Shown here one piece after another: positions 24,139 to 32,817 of a stretch of 58,710 nt of DNA (position 1 is its first letter; each line of letters opens with the position of its first letter). The notes beneath the pieces were generated by a model. It made no database searches. It was given only the letters and a program-made list of their open reading frames with translations, and was not told where the DNA came from. The stretch spans positions 1 to 58,710 of the forward strand of contig JAEPOJ010000005.1 of NCBI GenBank assembly GCA_017642965.1, in the 5' to 3' direction. This DNA is from Phycisphaerales bacterium (GTDB lineage: Bacteria > Planctomycetota > Phycisphaerae > Phycisphaerales > UBA1924). Both the position numbers and the translations under genes were made by a program.

Positions 24139-25488
24139 TCAGCTCATCAGCGGGTCGGGTCTCCGGAAGAGCCCCGCGACGGCGGTGTGCCCGTGCTGGA
24201 AGATCTGCTGATCGATCGGGGCGATCTCGCCCGCTGCGAAGAAGCCCGCGAGCGGGATGCCGTCCTGGGCGCGGAGTTCCTCCCCGGACTTGGCGAGCTT
24301 GGCGCCGTCGGGCGACTGATCGAACGCGTGCGCGATGGCGCGGGCGTCGTGCCCGGGCTCCTCGAAGAACTTCTCGCCCCGACCTGTGCACGACACGAGC
24401 AGCGCGCCGGTGGGCTTGTCGTACAGGCGTTGCCCGTCGAGCAGCAGTGAGAGGTCCTCGCGGGCGGTCTGCTCGTCGTGGAGATGGAGCTGGACGGTCT
24501 GGCCCGCCTGCACGAGATCCGCGACCGCGACCGCGCCGGAGTTCTCGTCGCCGCCCATCACGTTGCGGATCAGGAAATCACCACGCCCGAAATGGGACTT
24601 GTGCTCATCGATCACCCGCCCGAGCAGGAGCCCGTTGCCCAGCAGCTGCTTGTCCTGCTCGCTGAGCATGTGCACCACGTCGCGGATCGCGTCCACCGCG
24701 CGGATGCCCGCGAGCTCAATGATCAGGTTGCCCCGTGCCTTGGTAATGATCATGGGGTTGCCGATGGGGCGGCAGCCCTGCGAGACGACGGTATCGATCT
24801 GGATGGGGCCCGAGAGCGTCACACCCATCGCGCCGCTGGAGCGGACGTCGCCGTCGAGCAGCAGCGAGTTGCCGCCCGGGCGTGTCGCGGCGGATGCCAT
24901 GCCGCCCAGGATGGTCCCGATGGATTCCACCCGACCGGTCGAGGTGATGTGCTGCATGCGCGAGGCCGAGAGGGCCGGGATGAGCTTCACAAGGGGCACC
25001 GAGAACGGGTCAGCGAAAAAGAACGCGGCTCGCATATCGGTGCCCGCGCCGATCTGGTCAGCGAGCTTCGCTGCCCGCTCGTCCGTGGAATCGCGCGGCG
25101 AGATGTGGTCCACCCAGAAGGGCGAGATGCGGACACCCGGCAGGTTGCACGAGAGCAGCGCGATGCCGGGCGAATCGTTGACCTCGGTGGAGCCGCTCAT
25201 GATCGCGGATGCCGATACGCCGACCATGTGGTTGGCGCCGAGCGCGTCGCGGAGGGTGTCGGCGATCATGCCCATCCGCTGGGCATGGTGCGGGGTGACG
25301 AACACCATGAGCAGATCCGGTTTATCCTCGATCTTCGCGTGCAGGCGCGATGCGGCCTGCGCCGCGGCATCGATCGGGTCCTCGTTGATCGAGAGCGCGT
25401 TCGCGAGCACGATCGCGCCCTGATCGCGGCCATCGCCCGTGGGCGATGATGGCTTAGACTCGGGGTGTTCGCGTTCTGGGCGTGGCAT
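24139..25488 (-). CDS. FIST-domain protein
   Basis: 449 residues combining a FIST N domain and a FIST C domain. The N domain spans about 28-245, with LMVFVTPHHAQRM, VGVSASAIMSGSTEV, and GGMASAATRPGGNSLLLDG. The C domain spans about 250-430, with RPIGNPMIITKARGNLIIELAGIRAVDAI, DFLIRNVMGGDENSGAVAVAD and ALLVSCTGRGEKFF. Its end has GFFAAGEIAPI. FIST domains are thought to bind small ligands such as amino acids in signalling proteins. No attached output domain is present. The ATG overlaps the stop of the upstream SH3-like gene (TAATG), so translation is likely coupled. Confidence 0.9.
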   Translation of the reverse strand: MPRPEREHPESKPSSPTGDGRDQGAIVLANALSINEDPIDAAAQAASRLHAKIEDKPDLLMVFVTPHHAQRMGMIADTLRDALGANHMVGVSASAIMSGSTEVNDSPGIALLSCNLPGVRISPFWVDHISPRDSTDERAAKLADQIGAGTDMRAAFFFADPFSVPLVKLIPALSASRMQHITSTGRVESIGTILGGMASAATRPGGNSLLLDGDVRSSGAMGVTLSGPIQIDTVVSQGCRPIGNPMIITKARGNLIIELAGIRAVDAIRDVVHMLSEQDKQLLGNGLLLGRVIDEHKSHFGRGDFLIRNVMGGDENSGAVAVADLVQAGQTVQLHLHDEQTAREDLSLLLDGQRLYDKPTGALLVSCTGRGEKFFEEPGHDARAIAHAFDQSPDGAKLAKSGEELRAQDGIPLAGFFAAGEIAPIDQQIFQHGHTAVAGLFRRPDPLMS

Positions 25489-26888
25489 TACTCGGGCATC
25501 AGGTCGACACGCTCTGGCTCAACGATCTTGAGCCCGAGCGCCGCGTCATTGCGCATCACTCCGAGCACGCCGACGACGCGGCCGAGCATGTGGCGCAGGT
25601 CCTGATCCTTCTTGGGTGCGATATAGCCGATCGTGCGGGGCTGGCCCGTGATCGGGTCGGTGCCCTGGACGCGGTAGAGCAGCGGCAGGTTGGCGCCGGT
25701 GTAAACCGAGGACGTCACCATACGCCCGACCAGCTGGTAGGCACGCCCCTGCTGCCAGGCCTCGATGGCCTGAGCGGTCTCGTCCGCCCCGGCGTCGTAC
25801 TGCGCGAGCGCCTCAGCGATGCGTCGGCGCTGATCACGCGTCTCGATGCGGATCCGGATCCACTCGATGCGCTGCTCAAGAGCCCGTGATAGCGATTCGT
25901 CGTCTTCGACCTCGTCGAGCGTGCGGGTGAACTCCGCGAGCAGCTCGCTCAGCGCTTCGTCGAGCTCGGCGCGAGGCATGGAGCGGGCGCCCTCGAACGC
26001 GGCCTCGAGCGATTCGAGCTCCGAGGTCGGGATCCGCGCCTCGTCGGCGGTGATCACGCTCGGCTCGGTCTCGGCCGTGACCGGGGCGCTGTTGCTGATC
26101 TCGACCGGGTCGCTGGTGACCTGCTCCTCGAGCAGCGAGGTGTCAACGGCTCCGTCGTCCTCACCCTGCTCGGGCTCGGTGGTTTCTTCGGGATCGCTTT
26201 CCGGCAGCGGCTCGGGGTCCGTGTCCGTTGAGTCCGTTTCGTCATCGCCCGAACTCGGGGGGGTGGGGTCTGGCGTGCCACCCTCGATCTCGGAGTTGAG
26301 GGCCGGGCGGAGCGACTCGGTGAGGATGTACCCGACCGGGAACTCGCCGCTCGGGCTCTGGGGGGCTCGGACACGGTAGCCGACGGTGCCCCCGGCCTCG
26401 TTTGTCAGTGTTTCGATGATTTCGAGCTCGGTCCCCGCCGGCAGGGCCGTGGAGTAGAGCTGCTTCCAGGCACCGGAGAGCCCCATGAGGTGGGACGGTG
26501 AGCGGAGCTTGGAATCGACGCTCAGGCGGACCCGGTTGGTGCCCGAGATGCGTTCGACCTCGGTTGAGGGGACCATCGCGCCGATGGAATCCGGGATGAC
26601 GACGCGGGTGTACGCGCCCGACTCGCCGGCGGTGCGGAGGACGGTGCCCTTCTTGAGGCGGGCGATGGCGTAGAACACGTCCTGATCGCCGCAGCGCAGC
26701 GCCTCGTCGTTGCGATCGACGACCATGTGGCCCATGCCGTCCTGCACCACCACCGCGCTGCCCGCGATGGCGTCTGAGGAGATGCCCGCACACACGAGCG
26801 TGCCTGCGCTGATCATGAGGGTCAGCGAACAGACAATTCGGGTGTTCTGGCGAATAGAGCGGTTGGTTCGTCGGTTCGTCATGAGCAC
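25488..26888 (-). CDS. Exported SH3-like domain protein with acidic linker
   Basis: 466 residues. AAGGAGG lies 6 nt before the GTG at 26888, so I prefer it to the ATG two codons later. A signal peptide or anchor spans about 12-42. Two SH3-like beta segments may be present: about 45-110 (YAIARLKKGTVLRTAGESGAYTRVVIP) and about 118-195 (LPAGTELEIIETL...GYRVRAP). A Pro/Asp/Glu/Thr-rich linker follows (about 203-285). A charged, probably helical region (about 290-370) and a C-terminal globular part with GRAYQLVGRMVTSSVYTGANLPLLYRV complete it. A periplasmic, perhaps cell-wall-associated role is inferred. It is the first gene of a two-gene unit with the FIST protein. Confidence 0.75.
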   Translation of the reverse strand: MLMTNRRTNRSIRQNTRIVCSLTLMISAGTLVCAGISSDAIAGSAVVVQDGMGHMVVDRNDEALRCGDQDVFYAIARLKKGTVLRTAGESGAYTRVVIPDSIGAMVPSTEVERISGTNRVRLSVDSKLRSPSHLMGLSGAWKQLYSTALPAGTELEIIETLTNEAGGTVGYRVRAPQSPSGEFPVGYILTESLRPALNSEIEGGTPDPTPPSSGDDETDSTDTDPEPLPESDPEETTEPEQGEDDGAVDTSLLEEQVTSDPVEISNSAPVTAETEPSVITADEARIPTSELESLEAAFEGARSMPRAELDEALSELLAEFTRTLDEVEDDESLSRALEQRIEWIRIRIETRDQRRRIAEALAQYDAGADETAQAIEAWQQGRAYQLVGRMVTSSVYTGANLPLLYRVQGTDPITGQPRTIGYIAPKKDQDLRHMLGRVVGVLGVMRNDAALGLKIVEPERVDLMPE

Positions 26889-27018
26889 AGCGGGCCTCCT
26901 TACCTGATCCTGTCCCCGTCGATTGTTCCGGACAGCATCCGAGCTACTCGTAGTCTACGCGAGCGAACGCCGAGAAGGTTCTTTGCGATCAACAACGACA
27001 TCGGCATTGTATCCAACC

Positions 27019-27024
27019 TATCGT
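27019..27024 (+). promoter_or_regulatory. Putative -10 element of a leaderless tolC-like transcript
   Basis: TATCGT is followed by 6 nt (TTGGGT) and the ATG at 27031. No Shine-Dalgarno sequence is present. Confidence 0.5.
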
Positions 27025-27030
27025 TTGGGT

Positions 27031-28947
27031 ATGACCCAGAGTGTGCGCCCTCCCAAGACCGTTGCCCTCTCCGCCCCGGCACTCCTTGTCTCGCTTCTCG
27101 CGGTGGCGGGGTGCAGTTCTCCGATCGAGCGCGATAGCGAGAAACTGCTGCAGCGTTCGATGATCAACGCGATCGAGCGGGAGATCGAGTATGCCGAGGC
27201 CAATCCGGGGTCGCGACGCATCTCGCCTTCGCTTGATCTCAAGAAGCTGGAGATCCGTGAGGATCACCTCGAGCAGATCAGCAAGGAGTTCTCGACGGAC
27301 GGGTATCTCGAAGCACTGCGCGCAGAGCACCCCGACGAGGAGAGCCCGATCGCGCATCTGGTTGGCGAGGATCTGCTCGGGCAGCAGACGACCCTGATCG
27401 GGCTGTCGCTGGAGCAGTCGATCCAGTCCAGCGTGGGCAACAACCTGAGCGTGGAGATCGCGCGGTTCTCGCCCGCGATCGCGCAGTCGGCGCTGGTCGA
27501 GGCGGAGGCGCAGTTCGACTGGCTGTTCTTCGCGGACGCGCAGTATCAGGATTCGTCGATCCCGCAGGCGGGGCAGGGCTTCGGCAGCACCCCCCCGGGC
27601 GTGATCCGCAACGACGCGCAGACGGCCACCGGCTCGGTCGGTGTATCGCGCCAGCTCAACTCTGGCGGGACCATCGAGTTCCGCAACGACATCGGCTACA
27701 ACAACGTCGATAGCTCGTTCTTCGGGACGTCCCCCTCACCCAACCCGGCCCACAACGCGGATTTCGTGCTGGGGATCACGCAGCCGCTGCTGCGTGACTT
27801 TGGACGTGAAGCCACGATGGCCCAGATCAACCTGGCACGCAACGCGGAACGCACGAGCGTGTCGCAGTTGAAGAACACGCTGATCGACACCGCCGCGGAG
27901 ACTGAAAAAGCGTACTGGGACCTCGTGCAGGCCTACAAGGTGCTGATCATCCGCGCGAAGCTGGTCGACCGCGGCATCGAGGTGCGAGACGACATCAAGG
28001 CACGCCGGGTTCAGGACGCACGCCAGGCCCAGGTCGCGGACGCGGTCGCGCGGGTCGAGCGACGCCGGGCGGACCTCTTGGTGGCGCGCACCAACCTGCG
28101 TCTGGCGAGCGACCGCCTCAAGGTGCTCATCAACGACCCGGATTTGCCGGTCGGCTCGGAGACGCTGATCGTCCCCAGCCAGGATGCGCTGGCCGAGCCC
28201 ATCAGCTTCTCGCTGCTCGACGCAATCACCGCGGGCGTGCAGGAGCGCCCGGAGATGGAGCAGGCGCTGCTGAACATCGACGACGCGACGATCCGTGAGC
28301 AGCTCGCAAAGAATCAGCGTATGCCCCGCCTCGACCTGACCGCGCAGGCACGCCTGCTCGGCTTTGACGATTCCTTCGGTGACGCCTACGCGGACACCGG
28401 ACGGAGCCGGTTCGTGGATGACTGGCTGATCGGGGCCCGCTTCGAGCAGCCCATCGGGAATCGCGCGGGCGAGGCGGCGTACCGGGCATCGCGCCTTGAG
28501 CGGATGCAGTCGGTCGTGTCCTACCGTCAGACCGCCCAGCAGATCGTGCTGGAGATCAAGAACGCGCTGAACGCCGTATCCACGAACGGCGCACTCATCG
28601 AGCAGTCCACGCTCTCACGCGTCGCGCAGGGCGAGGCCCTGCGTTCACTGATCGTCGAAAAGGAACTGACCAACGCGGGGTACAGCGTGGAACGCCTGAA
28701 TCTCGAGCTGAACCAGCAGGAGACCCTCGCGAACGCGGAGATCGCGGAAGCCTCGGCCCTGACGGAGTACAACAAGGCGATCGTCGATCTGCACGCGGCG
28801 ATGGGCACGATCCTCCGTCGAAACCGGATCGACTTCATCGTCCCCGATGCGAACCAGCTCGCCCCGGGCGAGTCGGCGCTCGAGTACGAAGCGCCCGAGC
28901 CGCAGGATACGGAGATGCGCCCCGAGGCGCCGTCGGGCGATGGCTGA
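27031..28947 (+). CDS. TolC-family outer-membrane efflux lipoprotein
   Basis: 638 residues from the ATG at 27031, chosen because it starts a lipoprotein signal peptide with lipobox LAVAGC (Cys about residue 27). Upstream in-frame sequence is implausible. Two outer-membrane-efflux (OEP) repeats follow. They are seen as long amphipathic helices with TEKAYWDLVQAYKVLIIRAKLVDRG and VARVERRRADLLVARTNLRLASDRLKVLIND in the first, and EIKNALNAVSTNGALIEQSTLSRVAQGEALRSL in the second. Such proteins form the outer-membrane channel of tripartite pumps. It is larger than E. coli TolC because of an N-terminal region of about 100 residues. No pump gene is adjacent. The end overlaps the sua5 start by 8 nt. 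Confidence 0.9.
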   Translation: MTQSVRPPKTVALSAPALLVSLLAVAGCSSPIERDSEKLLQRSMINAIEREIEYAEANPGSRRISPSLDLKKLEIREDHLEQISKEFSTDGYLEALRAEHPDEESPIAHLVGEDLLGQQTTLIGLSLEQSIQSSVGNNLSVEIARFSPAIAQSALVEAEAQFDWLFFADAQYQDSSIPQAGQGFGSTPPGVIRNDAQTATGSVGVSRQLNSGGTIEFRNDIGYNNVDSSFFGTSPSPNPAHNADFVLGITQPLLRDFGREATMAQINLARNAERTSVSQLKNTLIDTAAETEKAYWDLVQAYKVLIIRAKLVDRGIEVRDDIKARRVQDARQAQVADAVARVERRRADLLVARTNLRLASDRLKVLINDPDLPVGSETLIVPSQDALAEPISFSLLDAITAGVQERPEMEQALLNIDDATIREQLAKNQRMPRLDLTAQARLLGFDDSFGDAYADTGRSRFVDDWLIGARFEQPIGNRAGEAAYRASRLERMQSVVSYRQTAQQIVLEIKNALNAVSTNGALIEQSTLSRVAQGEALRSLIVEKELTNAGYSVERLNLELNQQETLANAEIAEASALTEYNKAIVDLHAAMGTILRRNRIDFIVPDANQLAPGESALEYEAPEPQDTEMRPEAPSGDG

Positions 28948-29917
28948 GATCATTTCCGGGCCAGAGGGGATCGCGCTGGGTGTCCAGCGTCTGCACGCGG
29001 GCGGGCTCGTTTCGTTCCCGACGGAGACGGTCTACGGGCTCGGTGCCGACGCGCTCGATGCCGCTGCCGTCGAGCGTGTGTTCAGGCTCAAGGGGCGCCC
29101 GAGCAACAACCCGCTGATCGTGCACGTCAGCGATGAGGGGATGGCCGGGCGGGTCGTCGAAACGTGGAGCGACGATGCGAGCACGCTCGCCAAGGCATTC
29201 TGGCCTGGTCCGCTCACGCTTGTGCTCCCCAGATTGCCGATCGTGCCGGATGTTGTTACCGGCTCGGGCCCGACTGTCGCGGTCCGCTGCCCGGGGCACC
29301 CCGTGGCGCTCGCGCTGATCGAGGCGTTCGGTGGGCCGATCGTCGGTCCCAGCGCCAACCCGAGCGGTTACATCTCGCCAACCATCCCGGAGCATGTGCG
29401 CGACGCGTTCGATGGTGAGGATCTGATCGTGCTCGACGGGGGCCACTGCCGGGCGGGGATCGAATCGACCGTGCTCGATCTGAGCGGTGAGACCCCTACT
29501 GTGCTGCGCCTGGGTGTGATCGGCGCGCACAGGATCAGCGAATCGCTTGGGCGAGAGATCCGCGTTGCCGAAGCGCAACATGCGCCTGAAGAAGCTCGCT
29601 CGCCGGGCCTGATCGGTGCGCACTACCAGCCCCGGACACCAGCGCGGCTGATCAGCGGGAACGATCTGCCCAGCGCCCCATCCAGCGCGGTGCTCGTTTC
29701 ATGGTCGCTGGAAACACACCCGAGCGGCGGCGTGCTGATCCGGATGCCTGAGGATCTCGGCGGATACGCCCAGGCGATCTATCGGGCCCTGCACGAGGCC
29801 GACCGGAGTGCCGGTTCCACGATCTGGATCGAGCACCCGCCCGAGCCGAGCGATCCCGACGGGCGAGCGATCGCGGCGGCGCTGCACGAACGGCTTCGAC
29901 GCGCAACCCATTCCTGA
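28940..29917 (+). CDS. sua5: L-threonylcarbamoyladenylate synthase (Sua5/YrdC type)
   Basis: 325 residues from the ATG at 28940. The YrdC core (about 8-200) has GGLVSFPTETVYGLGADA, KGRPSNNPLIVHV, FWPGPLTLVL, VAVRCPGHPVAL, GPIVGPSANPSGY and GIESTVLDLS. A C-terminal Sua5 domain follows the linker SPGLIGAHYQPRTPARL. This two-domain form is Sua5 rather than the short TsaC. It makes threonylcarbamoyl-AMP from Thr, bicarbonate and ATP for the t6A37 modification of tRNA. The start lies within the last codons of the TolC-like gene, an unusual partner, so the two are translationally linked. Confidence 0.93.
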   Translation: MAEIISGPEGIALGVQRLHAGGLVSFPTETVYGLGADALDAAAVERVFRLKGRPSNNPLIVHVSDEGMAGRVVETWSDDASTLAKAFWPGPLTLVLPRLPIVPDVVTGSGPTVAVRCPGHPVALALIEAFGGPIVGPSANPSGYISPTIPEHVRDAFDGEDLIVLDGGHCRAGIESTVLDLSGETPTVLRLGVIGAHRISESLGREIRVAEAQHAPEEARSPGLIGAHYQPRTPARLISGNDLPSAPSSAVLVSWSLETHPSGGVLIRMPEDLGGYAQAIYRALHEADRSAGSTIWIEHPPEPSDPDGRAIAAALHERLRRATHS

Positions 29918-29968
29918 GTGGGATTGCGGTTCTTCATGTCCCGTAGCTATCAGAACTGACTCTGGGGG

Positions 29969-29985
29969 CCTATCCTGCCGATAGG
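29969..29985 (+). repeat. Inverted repeat upstream of icd
   Basis: CCTATC and GATAGG around CTGCC, about 45 nt before the icd ATG. It may be an operator or part of the mRNA leader. The contained TATCCT could also act as a -10 box. Confidence 0.35.
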
Positions 29986-30030
29986 TACCTGCGTATTCAG
30001 ACCAACTATCCCCCGAAAGAGGTGGAATTT

Positions 30031-31509
30031 ATGAGCGAAAAGCTCCAGATCGCGCTCGCCCCCGGCGACGGAATCGGCCCCGAGATCACGCGTGCGTGCA
30101 TGCACATCTTCGAGTCGGCCGGTGTGCTCGACAAAGTCGAGTTCAAGGAAGTCGAGATGGGCCAGAGCGTCTTCGCCAGCGGGGAGACCCGCGGAATGAC
30201 GGACGAGGCGGTCGAGACGATCGAGGGGACCGGCATCCTGTACAAGGGGCCGATGGGCACCCCGATCGGGGGCGGCGGCAAATCCATCAACGTGACGCTC
30301 CGCAAGACCTTCGGCGCCTTCGCCAACCTCCGCCACTTCCAGTCGCTGCCCGGCGTCGAGACCGTCTTCTCGCAGGCGGGCGTGCCCGTCGACTTCTATG
30401 TCGTCCGCGAGAACGTCGAGGATACCTACGGCGGGATTGAGCACCGCCTCACACCCGACTCGTACTCGGGCAAACGCCTGATCACGACCCCCGGGTGCGA
30501 TCAGGTCAACCGCTTCGCGTTCGAGACGGCCAAGTCCTTCGGCATCGACAAGGTGACGTGCGGTCACAAGGCGAACATCATGAAGATGACGGACGGGACC
30601 TTCCTGGACCGTTTCCGTTTCCTGAGCGAGGACTACCCGGATATCGAGACCGAGGATGTCATCATCGACGCGCTGTGCATGAACCTCGTGCTGCGTCCGG
30701 ACCGGTACAAGATGATCGTGCTGACGAACCTGCAGGGCGACATCGTGTCGGACCTCGCCGCGGGGCTGGTGGGCGGGCTTGGCTTCGCGCCGTCTGCGAA
30801 TATCGGTGACCAGATTTCGATCTTCGAGGCGGTGCACGGCACGGCCCCGGACATCGCCGGCCAGGACAAGGCCAACCCGACGAGCCTGCTGCTGTCGGGG
30901 CTCATCATGCTGCGTCACATTGGGCTGCGAAAGACCGCGGCCGAGATCGAGAACGCGCTGCTCTACACGCTGGAATCCGGCGTGCACACGGGCGATGTAA
31001 AGGGCAAGGGCGACCCGGTCGGGACCACCGCGTTCGCGGAAGCGGTCGCGAAGAACCTCGGGAAGCGCCCCGAGACTGTCTCGCCCTGCAGCGTGCCCGG
31101 GGGCGACATGATCTGCCACACCCCGCCGACGCGCCCGAGCGTCAATGAGATGATGGTGACGCACGAGCAGGTGCAGAGCCAGATCGTGGGTTGCGATATC
31201 TTCCTGGAGACAACGCTGACGCCGCTGGATCTCGCGGATCGACTGAAGCGCATCTGCGACGGCACGCCGTTCCGCCTGACGGTGATCTCGAACCGCGGCA
31301 CCCAGGTGTGGCCGACCGGCTCGCCGTACACGGAGATCGTGAACAACTGCTGCGCCCGCTTCGAGCTCAAGGACGAGGTCGGGCAGATCGGCCAGGGCCC
31401 GACGGTGCACCTGCTCGCGAAGGTCGCGGAGAAGTTCTCGATCACGGAGTTCATCCCGATCAAGATGTACGACGGTCAGCGGGGGTACTCGCTTGCTCAG
31501 GGTCAGTAA
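30031..31509 (+). CDS. icd: Isocitrate dehydrogenase (long, Thermus-like type)
   Basis: 492 residues from the ATG at 30031, with AAAGAGGTGG 7-8 nt upstream. The isocitrate/isopropylmalate dehydrogenase core is clear: LAPGDGIGPEITRACMHIF, VRENVEDTYGGIEHRL, KANIMKMTDGTFLDRF, NLQGDIVSDLAAGLVGGLG and IFEAVHGTAPDIAGQDKANPTSLLLSG. An extra C-terminal domain of about 150 residues (after 340) is the kind seen in Thermus and Rickettsia enzymes. The enzyme oxidatively decarboxylates isocitrate in the TCA cycle. I cannot settle NAD versus NADP preference by eye. It appears to be a single-gene unit. Confidence 0.92.
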   Translation: MSEKLQIALAPGDGIGPEITRACMHIFESAGVLDKVEFKEVEMGQSVFASGETRGMTDEAVETIEGTGILYKGPMGTPIGGGGKSINVTLRKTFGAFANLRHFQSLPGVETVFSQAGVPVDFYVVRENVEDTYGGIEHRLTPDSYSGKRLITTPGCDQVNRFAFETAKSFGIDKVTCGHKANIMKMTDGTFLDRFRFLSEDYPDIETEDVIIDALCMNLVLRPDRYKMIVLTNLQGDIVSDLAAGLVGGLGFAPSANIGDQISIFEAVHGTAPDIAGQDKANPTSLLLSGLIMLRHIGLRKTAAEIENALLYTLESGVHTGDVKGKGDPVGTTAFAEAVAKNLGKRPETVSPCSVPGGDMICHTPPTRPSVNEMMVTHEQVQSQIVGCDIFLETTLTPLDLADRLKRICDGTPFRLTVISNRGTQVWPTGSPYTEIVNNCCARFELKDEVGQIGQGPTVHLLAKVAEKFSITEFIPIKMYDGQRGYSLAQGQ

Positions 31510-31513
31510 GACT

Positions 31514-31541
31514 TTGGACTGACAGACTGATCTGGTACACT
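31514..31541 (+). promoter_or_regulatory. Promoter of a leaderless S41-like peptidase transcript
   Basis: TTGGAC (31514-31519), a 16-nt spacer and TACACT (31536-31541). The ATG comes 7 nt after the -10 box. This is the best complete example in the window of a promoter placed for leaderless transcription. Confidence 0.65.
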
Positions 31542-31548
31542 CGGCCCC

Positions 31549-32802
31549 ATGATGAACACATGGGGCCGTTTTCTCGTAGTCGCTGTGGTCGCCCTCGCCG
31601 CTGGTTTCGTGGATGCTCAGCGAAGCAGCGAGCACTGGGGTGAGGACCTGGACACGCTCGCAGACGGTCTGCTGCAGCGTCATCCGAACTTCTATACAAA
31701 AACGAGTGTCGAGGACTTTGAGGATGCGCTGTTCGCGATCCACGATCGCCTCGACACGCTCGACGACCAGCTGGTCGTGATGGAGATCTGCCGGCTGGTG
31801 GCGCTCGGGGGTGATGCGCACACGACGATCGGCTTCGGTGAGATCGGTCAAACAATGCGCCGCCTGCCGGTCCGGATCATGGTAATGGAGGATGGCACAT
31901 ACACCACTTTCGCAACGAAGGAGCATCAGGATCTGATCGGTGCGCGGGTTGTCTCGATCAACGGCGTCGCGATCGATGAGGTGCTCGATCGGGTATCTAC
32001 GTTGTTCGCGTACGAGAACGATTCGAAGAAGAAGGGCACGAGCGCCTGGTACGCCACGCTGCTCCCTGCGTTGAGGGCGGTCGGTGTGATTGACGATCAT
32101 CACGCGGCGTCGCTGCCCGTCACGCTGGAGCACGTCGGTGAGACGACGGAGCACACGCTTCCCTGCGTGCCCGAGTCGCAGCTGCAGGGGTGGGTGAGCT
32201 TTGTGCAGTTGCTCAAGCAACCCTGGCCCATCGCGTACCGCAAGCAGGGCGGGTACTACCAGAGCGATTTCATCGCGGAGCACAAGGCGTTCTACGTGGC
32301 GTACAACCGGTGCCGGGAGGCGGAGAACCTGCCGATGTCGCAGTTCGTCGAGTTCGTGATGTCCAAATCAAACGAGCTGGACGCGCAGCGGATCATCATC
32401 GATCTGCGTTTCAACGGCGGCGGCGACGAGACGGTCATCTGGCCGCTCTGGCAGGCGCTGGAGAAGTCGGAGCGGTTCTCTGATCCGGGCGACATCATCG
32501 GGCTGATCTCACGCCAGACCTTCAGCAGCGCGATGAGCAACAGCCACCAGCTGCGGGACAACTGCGGGGCGGTGCTGATCGGCGAACCCACGGGCGGGAA
32601 GCCGAACCACTTCGGCCAGCTGGGGCGATTCGAGCTGCCCAACTCCGGGCTGACGGTCTCGCACTCGACGCGATGGTTCCAGAAGGTCGAGGGCGACCCG
32701 GACGCGGTGCATCCGGACGTGCTGATCCCGTGGCGATCGGGCCCGCTGTTCGCGGGCAAAGACCCGGTGATGGAGGCGGCGCTGACCTATCAGGCAGATT
32801 GA
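31549..32802 (+). CDS. Exported S41-family (C-terminal-processing-like) peptidase homologue
   Basis: 417 residues with a signal peptide (about 1-23, ending VDAQ). A PDZ-like segment is seen around 115-150 (LIGARVVSINGVAIDEVLD). The C-terminal half has the S41 core: RIIIDLRFNGGGDETVIWPLW (about 282-302), RQTFSSAMSNSHQL (candidate nucleophile Ser about 323-324) and VLIGEPTGGKPNHFG (candidate Lys). The protein is shorter and more diverged than CtpA, so activity is inferred only. Start and promoter agree with a leaderless transcript. It is convergent with the FG-GAP gene. Confidence 0.8.
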   Translation: MMNTWGRFLVVAVVALAAGFVDAQRSSEHWGEDLDTLADGLLQRHPNFYTKTSVEDFEDALFAIHDRLDTLDDQLVVMEICRLVALGGDAHTTIGFGEIGQTMRRLPVRIMVMEDGTYTTFATKEHQDLIGARVVSINGVAIDEVLDRVSTLFAYENDSKKKGTSAWYATLLPALRAVGVIDDHHAASLPVTLEHVGETTEHTLPCVPESQLQGWVSFVQLLKQPWPIAYRKQGGYYQSDFIAEHKAFYVAYNRCREAENLPMSQFVEFVMSKSNELDAQRIIIDLRFNGGGDETVIWPLWQALEKSERFSDPGDIIGLISRQTFSSAMSNSHQLRDNCGAVLIGEPTGGKPNHFGQLGRFELPNSGLTVSHSTRWFQKVEGDPDAVHPDVLIPWRSGPLFAGKDPVMEAALTYQAD

Positions 32803-32817
32803 GGTGCGGAACGCTGC

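Noticed and set aside
29950..32283. 777-codon minus-strand open frame opposite icd and the S41 gene
   Set aside because: Arg/His/Leu-rich shadow translation; both plus-strand genes have clear domains and start signals.
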